The notes under the pieces: model-generated
Told to the model about the DNA's origin: nothing
Database searches by the model: none
Seen by the model: the letters and a program-made list of their open reading frames with translations, nothing else
IMG/VR virus record: IMGVR_UViG_3300025280_000024
Span: 38,046 to 102,045 of that record
Length of the DNA stretch: 64,000 bases
DNA from: a virus
Reading direction: 5' to 3' (one strand)
Made by a program: the position numbers and the translations under genes
Shown here: piece after piece, positions 1 through 8,857 of the stretch
How the letters are laid out: each line of letters begins with the position of its first letter
How positions within the stretch are numbered: the first letter of the stretch is position 1

Positions 1-997
1 TGCTAGGTTGAAACTTTACAGCCTCACCATTATCATATTCCAGAGTATACCAAGAACCAGCAGTCGTCACTCGATCAGAGTTTTTGATTGCATCAAGTAA
101 ACTTTCATCATCCATAATGCCAACGTCGGTACCACCCCACAAAATTTTGAAGTTACATGTACGCCCCTGTGAGCCAAACCTTGACTTCTCAAGTTTTGCT
201 TTGACTTCCGAACCAACACGGAATCCGTTATCATCAGTTACAAAAGATGATTTTGCCTTTCTGCCTGTGAGCCAGATACGCAGGGAATATGCATATGCTA
301 CTGCTTTTCCGCCAGGAGTTACATAAGGTGTCGTCATCGCCACAACATGAGCATTGATACCAGTCGGAATGTTGGTCTTCAACTGGTTCAAGATCAAAAG
401 CGCTGATCTTGAGTTTGCAATCGGGACTGTCAGTTTCGACATTCCCTTTGCCAAGATTCTTGCTTTCAACGCTACGCTTGATTGAGGATTGAAATCTCCT
501 TCAAGATCCGAGATAGCAGGGGTGTTTGCCAAGCTGTCCCAAATAAACAACATTTTGTTTTCATTGGATTCAAGCAGTGTTTCAATTGTCTCTAAAACAA
601 ATTCCACACTAGTTGCCTGAATATATAACAGTTTTGACAAATCACACCCTGCTGCCTCGATGAAGGTAGGATCCATGGCTGACTCTGAATCAAAGTAGAC
701 AACATCAATACCCATTTTTTGAGCATTGCTAGCAATTTGTACAGCCATGTACGATTTACCAGTTGACTCTAAACCAGCGATCTCCGTGATCTTTCCGACA
801 GGTATGCCGGCGAGCCGGCCTTTGGCTATGATACTATCAAGCCATCTTGAGCCGGTAGGAATCCATTCCTTAACTAAGGTGGGACAATCTTCATCCTTGA
901 GATCGTGGGCTACTTCCATACCTGCCTTTTTGTTGATGATCGAGCGTAGATCTTCTATCGATAGTTTGCCAACTTTGGTGCTCTTTCGTTTGGCCAT
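1..997 (-). CDS. uvsX: RecA/UvsX-like recombinase (3' end cut by window edge)
   Basis: Strand-exchange recombinase for phage recombination and recombination-dependent replication. The frame opens with ATG at 997 behind a strong Shine-Dalgarno (GGAGG) and stays open for about 332 codons to the window edge. A Walker A motif (GLESTGKS, residues 75-82) is followed by a RecA-like segment YFDSESAMD and a Walker B strand (MLFIWDS, around residue 147). This order is that of the RecA/UvsX core, and in this T4-like context UvsX is the natural name. It follows the ssDNA-binding protein gene by 20 bases, so partner proteins in filament formation are co-transcribed. The C-terminus is not seen. Confidence 0.88.
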   Translation of the reverse strand, partial: MAKRKSTKVGKLSIEDLRSIINKKAGMEVAHDLKDEDCPTLVKEWIPTGSRWLDSIIAKGRLAGIPVGKITEIAGLESTGKSYMAVQIASNAQKMGIDVVYFDSESAMDPTFIEAAGCDLSKLLYIQATSVEFVLETIETLLESNENKMLFIWDSLANTPAISDLEGDFNPQSSVALKARILAKGMSKLTVPIANSRSALLILNQLKTNIPTGINAHVVAMTTPYVTPGGKAVAYAYSLRIWLTGRKAKSSFVTDDNGFRVGSEVKAKLEKSRFGSQGRTCNFKILWGGTDVGIMDDESLLDAIKNSDRVTTAGSWYTLEYDNGEAVKFQPS

Positions 998-1017
998 TGG
1001 ATCCTCCTACAAGTGTG

Positions 1018-1752
1018 TTAAGCGTTAAGCAGTTCGTTGAATGAACTTTCGATTGAAGAATCTCCAGAATTCGAATCTGCAGCAGAATTAGCAGGATTGT
1101 CGACAATGAGGAATTGGTCGAGAGTTTCCTGAACTTCCGCAGAAGACTTGCGCTCAAAAAGCGCACCAAAGTCTGGAATGTTATCAATTGCAGCCTTGAT
1201 CTGGTCTTTATCATCGAAGAGTGCTGTCTTATGCGGACGGACTCGAATTTCTGTCATGGGGAATCGACGACCAGCAGGCTTGCTATAAATAAGTCGAATG
1301 TCGTTTCCTTCCATAACATCAGTGATATCACCATAATCTGGATCAAACACCAGGTTGAGCAACTGTTCATACACAGTTTTGCTATAACCCCAAACCTTCG
1401 GGGTATCATGTTGTTCACGGATAATTACAGGTGAGAAGAATCGTTGCTTTGCGAAAAGCTTTTTGGCTTCTTCGCCGGCATCTGCGTCTCCGTTGGTATG
1501 AGAATTCCACAGTTGTGAAGCAAAAGAACAAACAGGGCATTCATCCCCAAAGTTACGCTTCGGACAGAGAAATCCCCGAGCCTCTCCCACGCCATAGTGA
1601 AACCAGTAATCCTTAAAAGGATCACCGTCTTCCATGGGAACAATACGAATGACTTGTTCACCCTCTTCGGGTTTCCAAAAGTCATTGCCATTCCCGCCTC
1701 TGCCCTGTAGAGAAGCTTGTCGTTGTTTCATTTTTTCTAGGTCTAGTGCCAT
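1018..1752 (-). CDS. single-stranded DNA-binding protein, gp32-like
   Basis: Predicted ssDNA-binding protein (244 aa) covering exposed DNA in replication and recombination. Seen directly: a Cys cluster CPKRNFGDECPVC near residues 63-75 that could bind zinc, as in T4 gp32; aromatic and basic residues through the core; and a Ser/Asp/Glu-rich C-terminal tail of about 30 residues, typical of SSBs that recruit partners through an acidic tail. It sits directly upstream of the UvsX-like gene and behind a clear sigma70-type promoter (1779-1807), in line with early or middle expression. The start is supported by an AAGGAGGAA Shine-Dalgarno. Confidence 0.8.
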   Translation of the reverse strand: MALDLEKMKQRQASLQGRGGNGNDFWKPEEGEQVIRIVPMEDGDPFKDYWFHYGVGEARGFLCPKRNFGDECPVCSFASQLWNSHTNGDADAGEEAKKLFAKQRFFSPVIIREQHDTPKVWGYSKTVYEQLLNLVFDPDYGDITDVMEGNDIRLIYSKPAGRRFPMTEIRVRPHKTALFDDKDQIKAAIDNIPDFGALFERKSSAEVQETLDQFLIVDNPANSAADSNSGDSSIESSFNELLNA

Positions 1753-1778
1753 TGATTCCTCCTTAATTGGTAGTCACT

Positions 1779-1807
1779 ATTATAACAGTTCTCTTCACAA
1801 TTGTAAA
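1779..1807 (-). promoter_or_regulatory. sigma70-type promoter for the ssb-uvsX pair
   Basis: On the minus strand TTTACA (1807-1802) and TATAAT (1784-1779) are separated by exactly 17 bases. The -35 box lies inside the last codons of the tubulin-like gene. Transcription would start near 1772, leaving a short leader with the AAGGAGGAA ribosome site of the SSB gene. Good consensus match; not tested. Confidence 0.7.
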
Positions 1808-2640
1808 GCCTTTTTTTCTGTTTCTCGAAGTTGGATCAAAGAGGAATGCGCAACACAATACACATAATCTTCATCATATTTGGTCGAATATATACCATAT
1901 GACGTTTTGATATCGTGATTTTCGATGTTGTCAGTTATCATCTTGAACAATGCCGTATCTGTCTTGAGCCTTTCATCATTGATACCATAATAATACACCA
2001 TTTCACGCACGTTGTCAAGTAAAAAAAACATTTTTTGTTCGTTTTTTAGAGAAGAAATTCCAAAGGTCGATATTCTTGCTATTTCGTGCGGTTCAGAGAA
2101 ATTTCCTACAATAAAATCAGAATGATTGAAAACATTAATCATATGAATAGTGGAAACAATCAGTTCATTCAATTTATCATAGTATCCCATGACGGCGACA
2201 CCACCTAAAATTTCTTCAAGACAAGGGTTTGAAACCAAATACAATCGCTTAATCAGACCAGACCTAGCATATTCCTGCAATACATAATAAACCAGTCTTT
2301 CTTGCTGCCTCTTTTTCTCTCCCAAAAGCGCGATATTCGGCTGAATATACAGCACATTAGCCTGATGAGACCCGAGTTGCTCAAGCAGTCGTAAAGCCCC
2401 TCCACTGACGTTTCCTGACCCTCCCAGGATAAACAGTATATCAGTATCTATCTTATTGAAAACGTTTGTATAGTCGCTTAGATGGTCCTCGTACTCTTCC
2501 GGTGTTTCAAAACGAGGCAGAAAATAACAATTCTCTCCATAGATGTCGACGTCGAATTTTATGATTTTATACTGAGGGTGCTTTGCGAATCTGTCTGCTA
2601 TGTTGCAGCCGGCAGATCCCAGACCAATTATAGTTTCCAT
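1795..2640 (-). CDS. tubulin/FtsZ-like GTPase
   Basis: 281 aa with the two glycine signatures of the tubulin/FtsZ fold: an N-terminal GLGSAGCNIAD loop (residues 6-16) and a GGSGNVSGG loop (73-81) in the place and spacing of the FtsZ GGGTGTG box that holds GTP phosphates. The hydrophobic strand before the second loop (DILFILGG) also fits. It is shorter than FtsZ (about 380 aa) and I do not see a clear NxDxxD catalytic T7 loop, so polymerisation-coupled hydrolysis is uncertain. Known phage tubulins (PhuZ) centre replicating phage DNA; a similar spatial role is inference. It overlaps the DNA polymerase gene by 13 bases and so belongs to the replication block. Confidence 0.6.
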   Translation of the reverse strand: METIIGLGSAGCNIADRFAKHPQYKIIKFDVDIYGENCYFLPRFETPEEYEDHLSDYTNVFNKIDTDILFILGGSGNVSGGALRLLEQLGSHQANVLYIQPNIALLGEKKRQQERLVYYVLQEYARSGLIKRLYLVSNPCLEEILGGVAVMGYYDKLNELIVSTIHMINVFNHSDFIVGNFSEPHEIARISTFGISSLKNEQKMFFLLDNVREMVYYYGINDERLKTDTALFKMITDNIENHDIKTSYGIYSTKYDEDYVYCVAHSSLIQLRETEKKALQL

Positions 2641-3665
2641 TCTTTCATCTCTCCATAGTTTTTGCCGATCTTCACTAAGATCGGAAAATCTCCAAAAATT
2701 GTCTGAGAAAAATTTTCGCGAATCTCGTTTATTTGATTTAGATCTCGTTTGTCGAAATCAATGACCAAACTGTCATGTATTAAGAATGCTATATTTGATC
2801 TCTCAAGAAACTTATGAAGTTTGACTGCTTGTTGCATAAACAGGTCGCTGGCAGTGCTCTGTACGATATAATTGAAGGCATGGTAATCATCTGATTCTAT
2901 CTTTCTGTTGAAGATCGTCTTGACTTCGCCATTGGAATAAAAGCGTTCCTTTATTTTGCCTCGATCATAATAACGGTTCGTTAATTTGTCTTCTGAGTTG
3001 GGGTTATAGAGCCACGCAAACACTCTCTTCTTGGCCTCTTCTCTTGTCCCTAGGCCTCGGTATATATTCTCGACGTTCCACTCGTGTAGGTCCATTGAGG
3101 GCTGCTCCTGGCCCATTAGAGCCAGCAAAACCCGAAGCTCAAAAGCATTGAAATCCATTTCCAAGAAGCAGTCCTTTTGGGGCTGAATAATTGAACGATA
3201 TTCTTTGTTCAAAGTCAATATAGGAAAGCTGCCTGGTTTGGTCGTGAGTCTCCCTGTTTTGGTTCCGAACATATTATAATTGACAATTGGACTGGTTTTT
3301 CTAATCTTCTGCAAAAACTCACGATTGCTTGGTGTAAATTTTACGCGTGTTGCGTCAATTTGAAGCTCTTGCTGTTTTATATCACCGATAAGTCTGTCGA
3401 GATCACATAAAAAATCATAATTCTTTGGTTTTTCACAGTTTTTCAAAACGTGATCCTGAATTTGATCCTTTACTTCTTGATATTTAATGTATAACTTCTC
3501 TGGAAGGATATCTTGAATAGAAAATTCATTTAGAGACAGCTTTGCCTCTATGAATGCTCTCTGATGGGCAGAAATTTCATCAGAGAGGCTCTGCCATTTG
3601 TTTTTCAGTTCTTCCGGACAAAATTCCGTAGGTTGCCTGCCCCGACAATATAGATTAAGCTGCAT
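2628..3665 (-). CDS. short family-A DNA polymerase (polymerase domain only)
   Basis: 345 aa. Motif A is DFNAFELRVLL (171-181, compare DYSQIELR), motif B is REEAKKRVFAWLYN (208-221, compare RxxxKxxxFxxxYG), a helix with NYIVQSTASDLF follows, and motif C is HDSLV (297-301), where Ser replaces the usual Glu of HDE. Both catalytic Asp residues are present. There is no 3'-5' exonuclease domain, and only about 120 residues precede the TGRL segment, so the thumb is reduced. T4-like phages usually carry a family-B polymerase, so this may be the replacement replicase or an accessory enzyme. The start has an AGAGGGTGA ribosome site, 8 bases after the stop of a tail-region gene. Fidelity would depend on a separate exonuclease, not seen here. 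Confidence 0.8.
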   Translation of the reverse strand: MQLNLYCRGRQPTEFCPEELKNKWQSLSDEISAHQRAFIEAKLSLNEFSIQDILPEKLYIKYQEVKDQIQDHVLKNCEKPKNYDFLCDLDRLIGDIKQQELQIDATRVKFTPSNREFLQKIRKTSPIVNYNMFGTKTGRLTTKPGSFPILTLNKEYRSIIQPQKDCFLEMDFNAFELRVLLALMGQEQPSMDLHEWNVENIYRGLGTREEAKKRVFAWLYNPNSEDKLTNRYYDRGKIKERFYSNGEVKTIFNRKIESDDYHAFNYIVQSTASDLFMQQAVKLHKFLERSNIAFLIHDSLVIDFDKRDLNQINEIRENFSQTIFGDFPILVKIGKNYGEMKEWKL

Positions 3666-3673
3666 TCACCCTC

Positions 3674-4834
3674 TTACACAGTTGGAACCAGTTGTCCCAA
3701 AAACTTACTATTAATATACACTATTGCTCTGCGAATGTCAAGGTATTTCCGAATATTTTTTGCTCTTTCTACAACTCTGTCAAAATCCAGCTTATTTAGC
3801 TTGTCAACCACCTCACTTTGTCTAATTTTGGCATACAACCAGATCCAATAATCAGTATTGTATCTTCTTTCATATTCTGCATCAGTTAACACAGATCGAT
3901 TCAACGTTGTATCATCTTGAAACCTGATTGTAGGCCGAGAAGAAATAAAAGAATTATAAAACTGCCTAAAATAAATCCTCAAAGCTGGAATGTCGTATAA
4001 ATAAGATTTAATATAATATTGTCTATGTAAATTGTCTGGTGAGGCTCCATATCTACTCATATACTGTTGCATATATTGAGAATCCAAGTCTGCAACCAGT
4101 CGCCATGGCGCATTTTTATCAACAAAAAAACCATTCTTTTCTGCTGCATCTAAATAACCATAATAAAACTTACTTTTAAAAATATCGTTGTGCTTATTAA
4201 AATCAACAGAATAATCTTCAAGTGCAAACTCAACACAAAGCCCAGAAATATTTGGCGTACACCATAAGTTGGATATAATGCCGGTTCTAGTCATTGGAGA
4301 CATGGTACCAACCAGATCAAAAAATTCTAAAAACTTTTCTACAAAATCACCAAAAGACACCACTTGTTCCGATCGAGTTGAATTATTTCGAAGATACTGA
4401 TCAACAAACGCTTTATATGTGTTTGAAACTTGGTTGTGAAACATTACATTAACGCTGGTCCAACCTTTCTTTGGTATAAGCTCTGTAGGAGAAAGGTATT
4501 TTTCTTTCAAAAACTCAGGATCGTTTCGATATTTCAAAGTAAATGTATCAATAAAATTATCATATGCATCAACAACAAAATTTAATGCATAAACTCCTTC
4601 ACTACCTCTAAATTCTTTAAAGTTGGTTTCTGTGGGATATATAGAATTTCCCCGAGAATCAATTCTTCCATATAAAGTTTGTTTATACCAGAAATCAATT
4701 GTGTTCTTTTTCTCACTATGTGAAAGTTTATATAGACTTCGTTGTTTATATAGATCTTTAGATTTTAATTCATTTGTTCCTAATGGAATCTGCTGCCGTT
4801 TAAGCATTTGTAATATTGAATTTCGACTTGCCAT
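3674..4834 (-). CDS. tail-region protein of unknown function
   Basis: 386 aa, rich in Tyr, Phe, Asn and Arg, with no signal peptide, membrane segment or catalytic motif that I recognise. It lies between the 911-aa structural protein and the DNA polymerase gene, 19 bases after the former, and looks like the last gene of the tail/baseplate run. Position suggests a baseplate or tail component, but nothing in the sequence proves it. It could equally be a non-structural protein of the downstream replication block. Confidence 0.5.
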   Translation of the reverse strand: MASRNSILQMLKRQQIPLGTNELKSKDLYKQRSLYKLSHSEKKNTIDFWYKQTLYGRIDSRGNSIYPTETNFKEFRGSEGVYALNFVVDAYDNFIDTFTLKYRNDPEFLKEKYLSPTELIPKKGWTSVNVMFHNQVSNTYKAFVDQYLRNNSTRSEQVVSFGDFVEKFLEFFDLVGTMSPMTRTGIISNLWCTPNISGLCVEFALEDYSVDFNKHNDIFKSKFYYGYLDAAEKNGFFVDKNAPWRLVADLDSQYMQQYMSRYGASPDNLHRQYYIKSYLYDIPALRIYFRQFYNSFISSRPTIRFQDDTTLNRSVLTDAEYERRYNTDYWIWLYAKIRQSEVVDKLNKLDFDRVVERAKNIRKYLDIRRAIVYINSKFLGQLVPTV

Positions 4835-4853
4835 ATTAATGTATCATGGTTCC

Positions 4854-7589
4854 CTAACGATCGGTGCAGGGATTCGCTTGGTCATCAAAACAACCTGGCT
4901 CGCCGGCACCAACCCACAAAGTATTTAGTATTGTTTCATAAGTATTATCACTTATTGCACTATCAACAGTAATAATTTGATGATATCCACCTATTCCCAA
5001 GACAGATGACAAATGTGTTGCAAAGCCCGGAGATTGTAGTCCAACAACAGTGGGATTAAGATAAATTAATTGGCCGGGTTGAAAAAGGCCGTTTCCAAAC
5101 AGTGTTATGTCGGCATTATATTTATCTCGCAATTGTCCCAATCCAATCGATCCCTCTCTTTCCATTCTTGCTTCGCGCATTCCAGGTTGATCATCTTTTT
5201 TGAATTTGATACTTTTTACTATGCCCCGGGGGTTTCCGATGTTTAACCAATATATTCCTTCTTGTGCGTCCCATGTGGGGGATTCTGGATCCATAGCATT
5301 ACGACCAGCAGAATTAAAATTGTTCGCTTGTAGAATGAGATAGTGAAACAGTTTACGATCAGAAAGACGACCGTTATAAGTCGCTATTGGTACGATGTCT
5401 TGATCAAATACTCTCGGCATTCGGTTATCCCACCGACCCTGATCATCCCGGTCGACGTCGGGGCCCGATCCAGGACGAACACGATTTTCATTGTTTTCAT
5501 CTCCATAAGCACTAACGTGTAATATATCAATATTTGGTCGAACAACTCTAGAACGTTCAGCACATTCCGTGCCCATGGATGGGTATATCAAATAAGAAAA
5601 AAGTTCTTGTAAAAATGTTCTAAAGGTCCACTCAGTTCTATTTCTGGCAATAACCCTGTCAGTAAAAAACTGAAAAAATAAATTCAAAGATATTGGTAAA
5701 TCAGCCATATTCATCAACGCTGTTGGGGCTGCTAAGGCGAAGGCTTCTCGATCAGCCTCTCGGACTTCGGCGCCGAACCGCCATGGCCGTTCGGGTGCGG
5801 CCCGAAACTTTGGCAAGTGCAAAAAAATAGTACCAAGCAGCATATTAATATCTCCAAATTCTTGAGGATTGCCATCTCTTTTGAGAATATTTAAAGCAAC
5901 ATCTAACAAATCTCCCAAATAAAAATAATAAATTCTTTTTTGATCGTCACCAATTGTCGGCGTCTCGAAACCGGCGGGCTCTCCGGCGTCGTCATCAGCT
6001 AACGCCTCAGCCATGGCCGCGTTATAGGTAGCGGTGCGTTCGAACCCGGCAGCTGCGCCGCGCCCTCTTTGAATCTGGAATGTCTGATTATCTAAACCTC
6101 TTTGGTACCTAGAAAATGCGCTGCGGACGGTGCCGGGCTCGTCGGAGAAAATAGCGTCCGGTACATCAACATAAAAAATTCCGGTGCCGCCTCTCAGATT
6201 AATCAATCCCCTAAGAAATCTGGAGTATGTCTCAGACACTATTCTATTTCTTAAGCTGTTGACCGCGACTAGATCTGCTTCTACTAATTGTTCGATATCG
6301 AGCCCAATTCCGAACCAACCCCCAATACCGGTTTCTTCACTTACGCGTACGCGTTCGGGGTCTTCTTCACAGTCGGATTCTGTTGACATATCGGGCGTGG
6401 GGCCCGATTCGCCTGCAGCTGCAGCGTCTTCGTCGTCGATTCGAACGGCTTGTAGTTCGTTTTGTAAATTTATCAATTCGCTATCCAACAAAGCCAACAA
6501 ATCATTTGCGCTAAGTCTGGGAATATCGGTGGAGTCGAGACCGGCGTCGACGAGTATTCTGAAGACTGGGTGGGCCGGGTTCAGTATGCGGACGCCTCCG
6601 GAATATTCATCGGTGTCGGCTTGCAACAAATTACTGGCCGGCCCTGTTAACATACTTTCAACTGCAGCATGATATTCTAAATCTAATTCAATTGTTCCGT
6701 CTTCTCTAAAATCAATAGAATGACTCAACAAACTCAAAAGCAAAGTTGTGCCAACAGAATTAATTTTATCAGCCAACCGAGCAGTAAATAATTTACCAGG
6801 GCCTATTATGTTTTTATCAACAGTCCACCCAAGAACAACTTTGATTCGATAGTATCTCTCGTTAAAATCGCCGGTCTCGCCACCAAACTTTTGAGAACGA
6901 AAAATTAAATCTAAATAGTTTGCCTCATCATAAGGCAACGCGGCATCTAGATTCTGATTTCTTTGACACAGAGTAAAAGTTTCCAAAGATTCAGCACTAA
7001 TCAAATCTTTGAAATTTTGAAAATATAATTTTAAATTTGCTTTAATATTGTTATCAACTTCTGCAGTGTTTGTACCCAATAATTCCCACTCAAAACTTTT
7101 TAATGCGACACCGCTGCCGCGGCCGGCGCGATTCTGCGTCATCTCTTTAATATTCTCTGGATCATAAGATCCATCAAAAATAAATTCAACATCTTTAGAT
7201 GGACCGTCTTCACCTTCAAGGTATACCATTTTAAAAATTCTAATTTTTGGCATTACAGCCGACATTTGATCTGGTCGAAGATTAAAAAACTCGGCCAATC
7301 CCTCATCTGTAACCAACCGACCAATCAACGAACTTGGATTCGATGTCATGACACAAGTAAAATTCTCATACATTTTTGATCCGCTAGCAAGATTAAAATC
7401 CTCGATTTCGATATTCCGCACACGGCGGAATTCCTCGCGAATTCGCTTTAACATCACTTCTTCGGAATCAGGTTGATTCCACTCGCTTCCCGCTTCTTTG
7501 TTAGCTTCTGCAAAAAGATCGACAAACGAAGACAAAAAACACTGTTCCCGAGATCTTGCGTCGTTTCCACTTATAAAACTCCGAGCCAT
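4854..7589 (-). CDS. large baseplate or tail structural protein (911 aa)
   Basis: Soluble 911-aa protein between the gp53-like gene and the 386-aa gene. The C-terminal third has the mixed beta composition of a structural protein, with segments such as GNGLFQPGQLIYLNP and LGIGGYHQIITV that I associate with virion proteins of marine myoviruses. The middle (about residues 395-425) is an acidic, low-complexity linker. No enzyme motif was seen. The gene starts 1 base after the gp53-like stop, so it is co-expressed with the baseplate. Codon use is mosaic: GC-rich patches (about 5760-5830, 6040-6130, 6530-6610) alternate with AT-rich DNA. A baseplate wedge or hub role is inference. Confidence 0.6.
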   Translation of the reverse strand: MARSFISGNDARSREQCFLSSFVDLFAEANKEAGSEWNQPDSEEVMLKRIREEFRRVRNIEIEDFNLASGSKMYENFTCVMTSNPSSLIGRLVTDEGLAEFFNLRPDQMSAVMPKIRIFKMVYLEGEDGPSKDVEFIFDGSYDPENIKEMTQNRAGRGSGVALKSFEWELLGTNTAEVDNNIKANLKLYFQNFKDLISAESLETFTLCQRNQNLDAALPYDEANYLDLIFRSQKFGGETGDFNERYYRIKVVLGWTVDKNIIGPGKLFTARLADKINSVGTTLLLSLLSHSIDFREDGTIELDLEYHAAVESMLTGPASNLLQADTDEYSGGVRILNPAHPVFRILVDAGLDSTDIPRLSANDLLALLDSELINLQNELQAVRIDDEDAAAAGESGPTPDMSTESDCEEDPERVRVSEETGIGGWFGIGLDIEQLVEADLVAVNSLRNRIVSETYSRFLRGLINLRGGTGIFYVDVPDAIFSDEPGTVRSAFSRYQRGLDNQTFQIQRGRGAAAGFERTATYNAAMAEALADDDAGEPAGFETPTIGDDQKRIYYFYLGDLLDVALNILKRDGNPQEFGDINMLLGTIFLHLPKFRAAPERPWRFGAEVREADREAFALAAPTALMNMADLPISLNLFFQFFTDRVIARNRTEWTFRTFLQELFSYLIYPSMGTECAERSRVVRPNIDILHVSAYGDENNENRVRPGSGPDVDRDDQGRWDNRMPRVFDQDIVPIATYNGRLSDRKLFHYLILQANNFNSAGRNAMDPESPTWDAQEGIYWLNIGNPRGIVKSIKFKKDDQPGMREARMEREGSIGLGQLRDKYNADITLFGNGLFQPGQLIYLNPTVVGLQSPGFATHLSSVLGIGGYHQIITVDSAISDNTYETILNTLWVGAGEPGCFDDQANPCTDR

Positions 7590-7590
7590 A

Positions 7591-7923
7591 TTAAATTCCT
7601 AAATATCTCAGCATCATTTCTAAAGGTTGAGGAATGAAGATGATGTCTCCCAACAAAACATGAGATTCGGTTGGTCTTTTATTGTACCAAGCTATTGCCC
7701 ACCAATATTTCGAATCACCATAGTGTTCATGTGCTAATTTATAAAATCGATCTCCAATCTTCCAAACATGAGGAATTCTGCTTAACTTGCGAATTTGAGC
7801 AGGGTTAATGTGTTTTAGCCTAGGAGTACTGTATTGTTCTATTTTGTTTAAATCTCTTTTCTCCAAAACCTCTTTGTAGGTTTCAGAAGTATTAGTAAAA
7901 ACTGATCGTATTGAATATCTCAT
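7591..7923 (-). CDS. baseplate wedge protein, gp53-like with LysM-type domain
   Basis: 110 aa. The C-terminal half reads like a LysM-type domain: a tryptophan-containing start (HVWKIGDRFYKLAHEHYG), a central WWAIAWYN segment and an ending GDIIFIPQP, which matches the usual LysM close. T4 gp53, which joins baseplate wedges, contains a LysM-like fold, and the neighbours here (tube-initiator-like gene upstream, large structural gene downstream) are baseplate genes too. Length is shorter than T4 gp53 (about 196 aa). Binding to peptidoglycan is the alternative reading of a LysM domain. Confidence 0.65.
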   Translation of the reverse strand: MRYSIRSVFTNTSETYKEVLEKRDLNKIEQYSTPRLKHINPAQIRKLSRIPHVWKIGDRFYKLAHEHYGDSKYWWAIAWYNKRPTESHVLLGDIIFIPQPLEMMLRYLGI

Positions 7924-7963
7924 TTAAATTTCTTCCTTGTGTTATCAAGCACAACTGGTAGTC

Positions 7964-8842
7964 TTAATCCCCCCCGTATCCCTGCGCCGGCGAGTAGTAT
8001 CCATCCCCAAGAATTTCTGCGCTTTCAGCAAAGACTTCCTGTTGCACGTTTGGCGGGAGCTGCAGCAACAGATCCATCGACTGGCTATAAGCCACGTCTG
8101 CCGCTCGTTGGGCGGCCGGCGTGCCGTCGTCTGCGCTGACGATATCGACGAGGGGCAGAAGTTGGCGGTTTATGTAGGTCCCCAGTTGTGCATCCGTCAT
8201 AGTATTTTTATACGGATAATCACTCTCACTTAACCAAACCCCATGTTGATCCCATCCTATATCATGCGTATGCAAAACGGTAAAAGTACAAGACATTTGC
8301 ATTGCTTTGGGAAATATGCTTGAACTAGTTTCTATAAAACCTTCATCCAATATTGGAGCGTGTGTAAACCCATCAACGTATCCCAATAACCCACTATCAC
8401 TGACACTCGATCCCACGCCTCCACCACCTTTTGCATCCCTTATCAAATTCATGAACTTCAACTTTAACAATGGAGGACCAGATATATGAGTAGTGCTGGG
8501 ACGGGCTGGACCACTGGCGCGGGCACCGCCAGTATTATAAGAAGGATAAAGCATTCGAATCAACTTTGAAATATCCTCCAAATTTTTTGCAGCGCTAGTT
8601 GAATCTTCAGCTATGATTTCCCATCCCAAACTAATATTACGAGTTGTTCTTTTAAAAGTAGATATTGGATCCATTCGACCAAAAGCTTCTTCTGTGTTCC
8701 AATCAGAACTAAACTTGTCTTCAAATTGAGTAACGAAAGCACGAAACGCTACACTGGTTCCACTTACCAAATGAAAAAACTCAATATATTGGCCATTGTT
8801 CGATAAACCACTGGGTATTGAACCGTCGTTCCAAAAAGGCAT
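7964..8842 (-). CDS. baseplate/tail-tube-associated structural protein
   Basis: 292 aa, follows the tape measure gene by 15 bases and precedes the gp53-like gene. Segments such as TFKRTTRNISLGWEII, followed by a helix ending in a MLYPSY motif, and a long MSCTFTVLHTHDIGW strand resemble tube-like proteins that cap the baseplate. In T4 the tube-initiator genes 48 and 54 lie beside gene 53, so a gp54/gp48-type role is plausible by position. A Gly/Ser linker lies around residues 140-150. Assignment is inference from context and fold-like pattern. Confidence 0.5.
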   Translation of the reverse strand: MPFWNDGSIPSGLSNNGQYIEFFHLVSGTSVAFRAFVTQFEDKFSSDWNTEEAFGRMDPISTFKRTTRNISLGWEIIAEDSTSAAKNLEDISKLIRMLYPSYNTGGARASGPARPSTTHISGPPLLKLKFMNLIRDAKGGGGVGSSVSDSGLLGYVDGFTHAPILDEGFIETSSSIFPKAMQMSCTFTVLHTHDIGWDQHGVWLSESDYPYKNTMTDAQLGTYINRQLLPLVDIVSADDGTPAAQRAADVAYSQSMDLLLQLPPNVQQEVFAESAEILGDGYYSPAQGYGGD

Positions 8843-8857
8843 CTTTATTTTCTCCTA

